A stretch of DNA of 64,000 nucleotides, taken from assembly GCF_002127325.2 (NCBI RefSeq), contig NC_035436.2:119836771-119900770 (forward strand), given 5' to 3'. Origin of the DNA: Helianthus annuus (lineage: Eukaryota; Streptophyta; Magnoliopsida; Asterales; Asteraceae). Shown here piece by piece: positions 55,909-64,000 of the stretch (position 1 is the first letter of the stretch; each line of letters starts with the position of its first letter). A program made the position numbers and the translations under genes. The notes beneath the pieces are model-generated. The model saw nothing but the letters and a program-made list of their open reading frames with translations, had not been told where the DNA came from and did no database searches.

Positions 55909-58900
55909 CGTCACACCCCGACCACGTAAAACAACAAAACGTGGCGGTATCATCGGGGAGTGTTGTAACAGAATCATTGTTTCATAACACATGGAAAATT
56001 GAAATGTTGTTTTATTGATTTAAGAGTTACAATGTCTTAACAAACAAAGAAGTTAACAAAATTTAACTAGTCTTGCATCTTTTAATGTCACAAAGGCCTC
56101 GTCCAATCCTATGTGAGCATGCATCAATATCATCATCAACTATTGTACCTGAAACACATGTGAAAATACATCAGCATAAAAATGCCGGCGAGTACATAGT
56201 TTTTGTGAAAATAGGATTCATGACTAAGGTTTAAGAAAATGTTTAATGAAAACTTGTCATGAATCCAGTTTAAGTGTTTGCTTGTATAAAACGTTTGAAA
56301 AGCGATAATAAGGTAGATGATATGTAAAAGAGTAATGTAAGGTTAAATAAATAACCAAGTAAAAATGAGTTTGTATAAAATAAGTTGTTTGTAAAACAAT
56401 GTCTTGTGAAAAATATGTTATATGTCTAAACTGAAATAATTTAAACAACGCTGCGATATGTAATATCATACAAACACTTATATATAGGAAGTACCAGCGG
56501 CGTATCCACCATGCTTGTATCATATTACACATGCCTCGTTACTTAAATTACTTACCCAAACAAACCACCAATGTAAAATGTCTATGTTTAAACCAATTGC
56601 CAAATGTATGAATAATATGTCAAAATGTTTATGTCAAAATGTAAATCATGTAATGTATAACCAACGTAAAAATGTTTATGTGTCAAATGTAAATCATGTA
56701 ATGTGTAACCAAAATGATATGTATGGCTAGTGAAATGCATCAACAAAACCATAGGTAAAATGCACAAAACAAAGTATTGAAGTAAAACTTGGTTTAAATC
56801 AAAGTTATGTTTTGTGGAAATGCATGCTATACTGATACAAACATCTATGCGGTGTTGTGAAAAATCCATACATTCAAGCCCTGCGACTATAGAATAAACC
56901 CTAGCACAAAGTCTAAGGTCCACCTAGAAATGTATTCAGATTCGGTCATTCCTTCCACCCAAACAAACCTAGGATTTCAGGAATGGGAGTTGTCAAGTCC
57001 TATGGTACCACTACCTACTACCGAGCGGCGTGATCAATGTTAATGAATGTACATTGTCCCATTTAAACAAACCAAATGTCATACCAAAATGTAAGCATGT
57101 GATGTGATGTGAATGTACTAAGTATGAACAAAATGAACATACATAGCAGGTGATGTGATGTAAAACAATGTACTAGTATGATGAACATACATAGCATGAA
57201 AAGGTAATGTAAATCAAATGTACTAAGTATGCAACAAAGGACATACATAGCAAAAACATAATGAAATCATGTACTAATAGTGTACTAGTGAACATAGCGA
57301 GTATATGATATGAAAACATGAAAAAGCATGAAAGTAACAAGTAGGCACATGTGTTTCACCCCAAAATGTTTGAAAAAAAAGTAAAAGAGGGGTCTATGTA
57401 CTCACTTGAGGGTGCTTAGAAGTCTTGAACAACAACCAAGCAAAGCTAGAGGGACCACGGAATCAAACGGCACCCTATACAGATAACTACATAAATAACC
57501 AGACCTAAATCGGGGGATTGGATAGTATGAGGTTTCGTAAACCAAATGAGTATTGGAACTCATATGATATGGTTAAACAAAGCCCATATACTAAAATGAA
57601 ACCTAACCTAAGTGCTTACGACCCATTACGACCCGTTTAGGTAGCTTATGCTACTTTAACGCGTCGTTCGCGTAAAATGCGTTCGACCGCCTAACTAGCC
57701 CTATGACAAGTAAGATATGCCTTAACATGTTTAATATTGTTGCCAAATCAGTTTAGATGTCAAAAGTTATGTTACTTATGCTTAATATGAATTTTGGCGC
57801 AAAAAGAGGTATTTTGGTAATTTTCCTAAGGCATATAAACTACCTATCATACAACTACTTAAACGAAGTGACCATAAGGTATAACCTCGGAAGGTTATTC
57901 CCTATTCAACTATGGTCACCTAAAGTGTTTGGTCGGATCCTAATGATGACCAAATGGGTCGGGTTCGAAAGTATAAGCGATTGTTTAGATCGCTTACCTT
58001 TACGACCCTAGACAAGCACAAATCTAAAAGTGACGAGCTAAACATGCTAGAACATGTGTAGTGAAGTTAGAAAATAGGTTTGGTATTAAAACAAATGGTT
58101 TTAATACCCTAGAGTAGTTTGGTTACAAAATACGCGAGAAAACGCATTTTGGCCGAAATTACGACTCGTCACTGAGCCTAGATAACGTGGTAATCAGTAG
58201 GTATAGTCACTAGGGACTATAACCATCGTGATTACGCTCACGTTTTGAAGTTCAAAAGAACTTCGCGTTGACCATAAACTGGTCAATGTAGAAAGTCAAA
58301 CACAGTTTGACTTTACGCTAAAACGAATGATAAACGCGAAAGAATACTTACAGAAGGTCCCCGCAAGATTGATTTTCCAAGTATTCTCAGGTATGAGGTG
58401 ATGAAACACCCCAACTTAGAGAAATCTCAGAAATCAAATGGGTTGAGAATGAAAGGGGATGGGGTATATATAGTGTTCGGAGAGCCGTTAAGATCGTTTA
58501 TCGAAACCCGAGCTTTGATCGCAACCTTACACTTGTGCCCCCTGTTTTGAAATACCTTGGGCACTCAAAACCAGCCCCTAGGAAGCCCCAAAGCCATTTG
58601 CAAATGTTGGAAACAGCTGGAATAAGCTGTTATACACTTTCTGCACATCTGGTAGGCTCACGCGGGCCGCGTAAGGTAAGCCCTTAGGCTTACGCGCCCC
58701 TCCTGAAGTCCCCAGTTCAGCAATAAGTTTCAGTATTTGCAGTTTTGGCCCCTGCATGCTTTTAAGCCCCGTTTTGACACGTTTAAAGCTCTTTATGCCA
58801 TTTTTAAGGCTCTACAATGATGCCTAAACATAGGGGACATGAAACATGCTCAAAAATATGCCGTATGTCGGTCCGTTTGGTCATACGATCGCGATGTTTG

Positions 58901-59549
58901 CTTAATTACGACGGAATGCGCATAAGTGCGAAAGACGATCAAAATTGCGCGACAAATGAATTTTTCTTATGCCAAACACTAAAATAAAATATTTTAGTGC
59001 TTACATAATTTTTTGGATGTCCGGATGTATTCAGAACGTAAGTTATGCGCGAAAATGCAAACTTATGTACTTTTTGACGCTTTTAGTCCCTGAACGAGCA
59101 TAAAGTTTATTTTAGCACACCGAACACCTCAAAGCCTATTTCTAAGCTATGTAAAGGATATTTAGGGTGTGTTTAACTTATGATCATGTTTCGGAATGCT
59201 TGTTACAGTTCAAATTGGTATACTTTCGCAGTTTGTCATATTTAGTCCCTGTAAGCGAATAGACTTGATTTCAGCACACCAAACCTTCCAAAACTTATTT
59301 CTAAGTTATGTAAAGGCTATTTAAGGTATGTTAAGCCTATGTCACTATTCCGGAGTGTTTGTTGCATTAAACTGGTTATATTTACGCATTAGTGCACGTA
59401 TAATCTTCCAGAAAGCGATTTAGAGCCCGAAATCGAACAAGAGTTGATATGTGCAAATGATACACATATTTTTACAAATCCCAAGTATGAAATACAATAT
59501 TTCATTGGTTTGGTATTTGTTTGATGGTTGAGGTGACACAGGTGTCACA
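55909..59549 (-). repeat. E2 gypsy 3' LTR
   Basis: Plus-strand CGTCACACCCCGACC...GGTGTCACA, about 3.6 kb, inserted in D gag with ATTAC (55904-55908) as likely left target duplication. The terminal T is C here. Homologous along its length to the E1 LTR. In the element sense it starts TGTGACACCTGTG after a PPT (GTAGGGGAGAC, 59550-59560). A TATA lies at 58464-58474. No gene inside. Confidence 0.9.
58464..58474 (-). promoter_or_regulatory. TATA box, E2 LTR
   Basis: The minus strand reads ACTATATATACCCC, homologous to the site at 51166-51178 in E1. Confidence 0.6.
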
Positions 59550-59609
59550 GTCTCCCCTACTTCAGTAAATTTCGTCCCGAAATTTATTTAGAGGAAACTT
59601 GTGAGAGCT

Positions 59610-61429
59610 TGAAATTAATATGAAGTTGAAAAGATCGAACAATACTGGTTAGAGTCCTGAACTTCTAGTAACTTTAAATAACATCATGCTTGAAATGTGA
59701 GAGGGACACTTATATACAAGTATATAAAGTGTTATTGGTGCGTCCACCGTACCTCTATTACATTGTTCACATTTTGTTATGGTTGTCACTGTCGGTTCTT
59801 ACACATAATAAGTCTTTCCGTGGTTTCTGTGCACTGAATTTCATAATTATGTACGCGTCCATAATTACGTAATTCCTTGCATAGTTTGAACACTGTATTT
59901 TATAATGTGTAAGGGAAGGAAACAATGAACGAGCCGGTGATGATTGTGCTTAGACCACCATAGGGTCCTTTTAATTAAATCAATAGATGATTTAAATAGA
60001 CAACCAAGGAGTCTTTTCAGCTTATCACATGTCATTCTTAACCAGATTTTGAATCAATCTTTTGACCTAGACCACTAAAAGGGTCTCTTTTGAATCATGG
60101 AATGGTACTATATAATCCAAGGGTCTTTAACGATTACGTAGAAGCCCATTAAGGATTTATGGTAGTACCTTTGAATATCCTACTATGAATCACTCATATG
60201 AAGATATGGAAGATTCTACGAGGATTTGGATAACGGATATCCAGAGTATTCAAAAACACAAAATGCATAAAAGAAAACACAAAATGCATAAACACATAAT
60301 CACATAATTGTTTAACTTGATTTTAAATTTGCTATCATTTTGTTAATTTGTTCTGCTAACTGAGCACATGTATTTAAAGCACACTAGGAATCCATTCCGT
60401 GGATTTTATTTGGTACTTTAAACATTATCAAGAATCTAACTATGAAGGTAGAAAGATCTTAAAGAGGAAATTCGATTTCGATTGTAAGGAACCGAAATGT
60501 TCGAATTAAGGTACACAAGGAATCCAATTAAGGATTCTGATTTGAATGACAAATATCCACAAGGATCTAACTTGTGAAGATAAAAAGATCCCATATGCAT
60601 TTTGGAAATTGATGATGTTTTGAAACCATGCACTGGAAGTGCTTAAGTCAAAACATGAAGTAAAAATGCTTATGAAGTTGAGATGCTAGATATGCCAAGG
60701 TGACATATGAAGCCGAATTTGAAGGTTAAGTCAATGTATGAGGAAAATACTTTGAAAACTATGCATGGGGTTCTAAAATGTGTTCAATGTTTTTGGAAAC
60801 CTTATATAATACTTTTGAAATCATAAAGTAGGTGTATTAGGTAGGTAAAAAAAATGTTTTAAAATCATGCAAGATGAGTTTTGAAATTATGTATAAGGTT
60901 TTTGAAAACATGTATGATGCTTTTGAAATCATGCACTTGATATAAGTAGTTATACTGTATTAATAACATTTTAAAATCATGAAGGTTGTTTTTGAAAACA
61001 TAGACAATGTTTTTGAAATCATGCATTTGATATGTTAAGTAAATACACTATATTAAGAATGTTTTCAAACTATATATAAAATGTTTTTGAAATCATGAAG
61101 GTTGTTTTGAAACTTATGCTATGCAAGTTGAAAAATCAGAACGTAATAGGTATGAGATTTGAAAATACCCTTAGTTATCTTACCAAGGATTCAAAGGCAC
61201 AGATGTGTAAGAAGCACGATTACTCAAAATTTTGCTTTATTTCTTGTACTCCGTCTCCTAGAATGAAACGAGTACTTAAAATTTCGAGGAAATCATGAGC
61301 GATCACTTGAAAAGGGAGAATCACAAGAGTAGTTTGTAAAGAACATAGTTCCTTGATGTAGGTATCATAGGGAAATGCCATATACACATGTAACTACATT
61401 TGTATATCAGAATTGCGAACAATGACTTT
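59610..61429 (-). other. Non-coding interior of E2
   Basis: About 1.8 kb without credible coding on either strand. It contains a degenerate repeat region at 60760-61110 and many near-repeats of AAGGATC/AAGATC words (about 59990-60600). It replaces where pol would be. Confidence 0.65.
60760..61110. repeat. Degenerate repeats of TTTTGAAATCATG
   Basis: About ten copies of GTTTTTGAAA(A/T)CATG with variable spacers such as CATTTGATAT and CTATATTAA. Larger near-repeats of about 100-115 bases are visible (60925-61010 versus 61005-61100). Probably replication slippage in AT-rich DNA. Confidence 0.65.
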
Positions 61430-62046
61430 TATTTATGAACAAAACAGATTGTTTCACAATACATGAAAACAAAAGAAACAAAGTCATAAGACAACAACAT
61501 CTTTGCTCGGCCAAATGCTTATCCAAGGGTTGGATTTGCATTGACAATCTTCGGGCATTTGTTCCTGAAATGGCTCGTCTCACCACAGTTGTAGCAAGTA
61601 CCAGACAGGAAACGAGCTCAGATAGGGTTGGCTTGTGGTTGACTTGGACCACCTTGGCTTGGGTTGATTCGACAAGTACTTGCCAGGTGACTAATTCGCC
61701 CACATGATATACACACACGACACTGTAGGTGAGCTTGGTGATGCCCGTTACATTTGTCGCATAGTGGTGCCGTTCCCCTGTATTACTTCTTAGCAGGTGG
61801 TGTTGCCGCTTGGCTAGGTCCTGCTGGATTAGGTGCAACTGCTGCGGGTTTCTTTGAAGCCTTACGCTTCTTTGACCTTTTCGAAGGCTTGGCTTCTACT
61901 TTCCTCAGTGACTCTTGAGTGGCTCCATTTTTGAGGTGAGATATGGCAATACCTAAATCCACGGACTTCAGAATTACTTCGCCTATTTGCTGGGCAAGTT
62001 TGGCTGCTTGCTCGGACATTTGACCGTTGCTGAGGTAAAGAGACAT
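61430..62046 (-). pseudogene. Gypsy gag (small, zinc-knuckle) of E2
   Basis: It starts MSLYLSNGQMSEQAAKLAQQ (62046), followed by a helical region and the basic segment PSKRSKKRKASKKPAAV, stopping at 61783. In a shifted frame come CDKCNGHHQAHLQC, CISCGRISHLASTC and, after another break, CYNCGETSHFRNKC, ending in a stop near 61450. The arrangement of a Cys/His cluster plus CCHC knuckles matches chromovirus gag C-termini, for example CNTCQRHHSGHC at about 6460 in the Tekay element. No capsid core is apparent. It is either a 5'-truncated gag or a reduced, RNA-binding one. At least two frame breaks. Confidence 0.75.
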
Positions 62047-62235
62047 TCTAGAAGAAAATGAAAGACATAGGAAGCAACAAATGAAATGTTTTCAGATAAG
62101 CAAAACAGAAAGGCAATGCATACGGATAGCGATCATTTGTTTGTTACCTAAGGCAAACAAATGAGAGGGTGACAAATCAAAACAAACGGGTCATAATAAT
62201 GTATCGCTGAAGACATGCTCGCTTATAAGTGAACA
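62047..62235 (-). other. E2 sequence upstream of gag
   Basis: No coding seen. Ends at GAACA (62231-62235), the probable left target duplication of element F. Confidence 0.5.
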
Positions 62236-62599
62236 TGTTAGTACACTATGTCTATTGACTTCGTCTTGTATCATGTAATGAGATAAAATAGGATATACGG
62301 TGCATGAGGATCGAGAAACAGCTTTTTAGTGGATTAGGGTGTGATTCCGCTTGAAATGACTTTGGTTCCTTTGGAGCGAAATCAGCACTACTATAAATAG
62401 TGCACTCGTTGTTTTCATTTGGCACGGGATCTAGAATTTGTAACGAAGTGCTGCCAAATTATTCTCAGGTTGTAAAACATTATTAGATCAATATAAGAGA
62501 CATTTAAATTGAATCAACTGTCCGTTTCACTGATTCCGCCTTTGAATCGGATAGAAAGCTCTTCTGAACGACTCAGTCGGGTCCAACAACGATCCTACA
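62236..62599 (+). repeat. 5' LTR of element F
   Basis: TGTTAGTACACTATG...CGATCCTACA, 364 bases. The 3' third matches D's LTR in layout (GTAACGAAGTGCTG, CGATCCTACA). TATA (CTATAAATAG) at 62391-62400, preceded by GATTCCGCTTGAAA. Confidence 0.9.
62391..62400 (+). promoter_or_regulatory. TATA box of element F
   Basis: CTATAAATAG within the LTR, about 50 bases after a TTCCGCTTGAA motif and followed by the conserved ATTTGGCAC...GTAACGAAGTGCTG region. Confidence 0.65.
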
Positions 62600-62601
62600 A
62601 G

Positions 62602-62617
62602 TGGTATCAGAGCTCAG
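62602..62617 (+). other. Primer-binding site of element F
   Basis: TGGTATCAGAGCTCAG, two bases after the LTR. Confidence 0.92.
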
Positions 62618-62799
62618 GAAGAAGAGTTTAGCTTGATATCATCAGTTTTCTCACTTCTACACCTTCTTTCTTCAACAGAACAAAATTTAACGGTTAAAAC
62701 CTGATCAATTTTTCACAGATTGTGTAAAAGTGCATATTTATCAAATCCTTGAAAGTTACAGGACAAAATTCGACCTAAAAATGACTAAAATTGACCTCT

Positions 62800-63180
62800 G
62801 AAGTGATTCCGCTCGAACTTACATTGTTTGATTCCGCTCGAGATCTTGATTCCGCTCCAGAGGTTTTAGTTAATTCCGCTCGAACTTCATGGTTCAACTC
62901 GAACTTCATGGTTCCGCTCGAAAGTAACTTCTGATTCCGCTCCTGTTGGCTATTCCGCTTTAACTTTCACATTGATACATGTGATTCCGCTCCAAAAATC
63001 AACCTGATTCCGCTCGAATCTACTATTCCGCTTGAAAAGTCATTTAATTTCACTTGAAGTGGGTAATCAAGTGATTCCGCTTGAATAACAAATCTGATTC
63101 CGCTCGAAGAGTTAATCAAGTGATTTCGCTTGAACTGTTATACAAGTGATTCCGCTCAAAAACCTTATTTCGCTTGAAAG
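62800..63180 (+). repeat. GATTCCGCTCGAA motif array in the leader of F
   Basis: About eighteen copies of (G)ATTCCGCT(C/T)(G/C)AA with a few TTTCGCTTGAA variants, at 15-35 base intervals and mostly in one orientation. Spacers are unrelated. It ends about 140 bases before the gag ATG at 63322. Confidence 0.85.
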
Positions 63181-63321
63181 AGGGTTTTTCACGTCAAGAT
63201 CATTTCACATCAACCGAGTATCAGTTTATTTCAGATTATTTGATACTGCTTAAACTGATTGTGTTTGTTTGTATTTGTTCTCAGGTGTTTGAAGATATAC
63301 AACTTGTGAAATTGTTTGAAG

Positions 63322-63355
63322 ATGTCGAGCAGCGGTGAAGAATTTTACAACACTT
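63322..63355 (+). pseudogene. First codons of element F gag, truncated
   Basis: MSSSGEEFYNT followed by the LTR of element G. The EFYN start matches C (MAEEFYNAF), B (MEENFYNAL) and D (MDNQEFYNLF), so F encodes the same gag type. Confidence 0.75.
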
Positions 63356-63445
63356 TGTTGGTGCAGTTGTCTGTCGACTACATCTTAGTTCGAGTCTTAG
63401 GCTAGGGCTGATTGTATAGTGAACGGAAATCGAGAAATCATGTTT

Positions 63446-63600
63446 GGATAGGTCCGCTTATATGACCATATGATAGGAGGTCCGCTTATACGGACATAGG
63501 AGGTCTGCTTTTATGTCAGGTCCGCTTATACGGACATAGGAGGTCCGCTTTTATGTCAGGTCCGCTTATACGGACATGTCCATAAAAGCGAACCCTGTTG
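63446..63600 (+). repeat. GGTCCGCTTATACGGAC repeats upstream of the G promoter
   Basis: GTCCGCTTATACGGAC, an interrupted palindrome, occurs three times within an approximately 40-base tandem unit, mixed with AGGTCCGCTTTTATG. It ends with CATAAAAGCGAACCC, the reverse form typical of B and C. It lies directly upstream of CTATATATAGG. Confidence 0.85.
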
Positions 63601-63601
63601 T

Positions 63602-63610
63602 CTATATATA
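63602..63610 (+). promoter_or_regulatory. TATA box of element G
   Basis: CTATATATAGGGG directly after the motif array, in the same relation as in D. Confidence 0.65.
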
Positions 63611-63829
63611 GGGGACCATATGAGCGGATCTGTGTGTGTGTTTTGAAGGTGTAACAGCGAAGCCCTGCCAATTTATCTCCGAATCTTGTATATTTGTCAA
63701 TAGATCAATAAACGAGACGTTAAATAGTGAAATCAAGCTATACGAAGACCGAATCAATGAATTCCGCCTCTGATTCAGTCTAAGCACTCTTCTGATCGAC
63801 TCGTCAGGTCGTAAAAACGTTCCTACAAG

Positions 63830-63845
63830 TGGTATCAGAGCTCAG
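63830..63845 (+). other. Primer-binding site of element G
   Basis: TGGTATCAGAGCTCAG, two bases after the LTR. The element continues beyond the window. Confidence 0.92.
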
Positions 63846-64000
63846 GAGGAAGAGTTCTTACCGTTTAGCTCGATTTTTGCTTAAAATTCTGATTTCTACA
63901 CCTTCTTTCATAAGTTCAGGGAATTTTACCGGATAAAATTGGACCAAAAGTTCACAGATTGTGTGTTATTGAACAAAGACAAACCCTTGAAGTTTTCAGA
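63846..64000 (+). other. Leader of element G, runs off window
   Basis: Begins like the leaders of D and F (GAGGAAGAGTT, TTCTACACCTTCTTTC, ACAGATTGTGT). No coding seen. Confidence 0.6.

Larger units (their letters stand above)
59550..62235 (-). mobile_element. Interior of E2, a non-autonomous gypsy element, cut at 62236
   Basis: PPT next to the LTR, then a remnant of the chromovirus pol end: minus-strand CAAGTTTCCTCTAAA, encoding QVSSK-like residues as in E1's FSQVSSS, before the shared block AATTTCGGGACGAAATTT. Between this and gag (about 59610-61430) there is no pol coding, only AT-rich sequence. Gag lies at 61430-62046. E2 therefore looks like a pol-deleted derivative of an E1-type chromovirus. 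Confidence 0.8.
62236..63355 (+). mobile_element. Element F: copia-like, 5' end only, cut by G
   Basis: 5' LTR, PBS, motif-rich leader and the first eleven codons of gag, then interrupted by the LTR of element G at 63356. The gag start resembles those of B, C and D. Confidence 0.85.
63356..63827 (+). repeat. 5' LTR of element G
   Basis: TGTTGGTGCAGTTGTC...CGTTCCTACA, 472 bases, followed by a PBS. CACTT (63351-63355) is the probable left target duplication. Upstream of the TATA at 63602-63610 is a tandem repeat of about 40 bases. Confidence 0.9.

Noticed and set aside
1..64000. A host gene or non-transposon system in the gaps
   Set aside because: Every long open frame belongs to a retrotransposon or its shadow. 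The gaps are LTRs, leaders or eroded interiors, and I saw no exon-intron pattern or conserved domain outside the elements.

Overview
The window looks like plant nuclear DNA made almost entirely of LTR retrotransposons nested in one another. I found no host gene, rRNA, tRNA gene or CRISPR array. The organism is most likely a large-genome eudicot. The gypsy gag type, the gag-only copia-like elements and the Sirevirus-like element with an ORF downstream of pol recall Asteraceae (lettuce, sunflower, tansy group); that family assignment is inference. Every primer-binding site seen reads TGGTATCAGAGC, the complement of the plant initiator-Met tRNA 3' end.

Layout. 1-5718: a minus-strand Ty3/gypsy element (gag fragment, leader, PBS, 5' LTR) whose LTR abuts a second, 3'-truncated LTR of the same family. 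5719-13648: a plus-strand Tekay/Del-like chromovirus. It has gag, protease, RT, RNase H, integrase and chromodomain in one frame broken by three stops and one frameshift, then a 3.4 kb 3' LTR. 13674-18341: the 5' LTR, PBS and short ORF of a plus-strand non-autonomous gypsy element with a related LTR. 18342-19003 plus 49559-52407: the 3' LTR and pol tail of a minus-strand Tekay element (E1), split by a 30.6 kb insertion with a 5 bp target duplication (ATCTA). That insertion (19004-49558) is a minus-strand Sirevirus-like Ty1/copia element (A), itself hit twice: in its 5' leader by gag-only element C (30855-39367, TSD GTATC) and in its 5' LTR by three-LTR composite B (40101-49476, TSD ACATC). E1 pol is cut at 52408 by plus-strand gag-only element D. 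D gag is cut at 55909 by a second E-type gypsy element (E2, minus, gag-only). E2 is cut at 62236 by plus-strand copia-like F, and F gag is cut at 63356 by copia-like G, which runs off the window. The chain from the 13674 element through E1, D, E2 and F to G is six layers deep.

How the parts relate. A and the 5719 chromovirus carry (decayed) pol and are the autonomous types. B, C and D carry only a very large gag with a UBN2-like region, CCHC knuckles and a CxxCxxxCxxC motif; F and G are seen only at their 5' ends. The 13674 element and E2 are non-autonomous gypsy elements with 3.6 kb LTRs. All the coding regions are broken to some degree.

The most unusual signal is a short degenerate motif with core TTCGCTT/TCCGCTT. 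It is repeated many times just upstream of the TATA box in the LTRs of B, C, D and G (sparsely in F) and again in the untranslated leaders of B, C, D and F, each family having its own variant. The gypsy LTRs at 750-5718 carry a different array (TCGGAC), and element A is enriched in CAGCAGT/CAGTGG. This family-specific motif saturation is the best candidate here for an undescribed retrotransposon feature.
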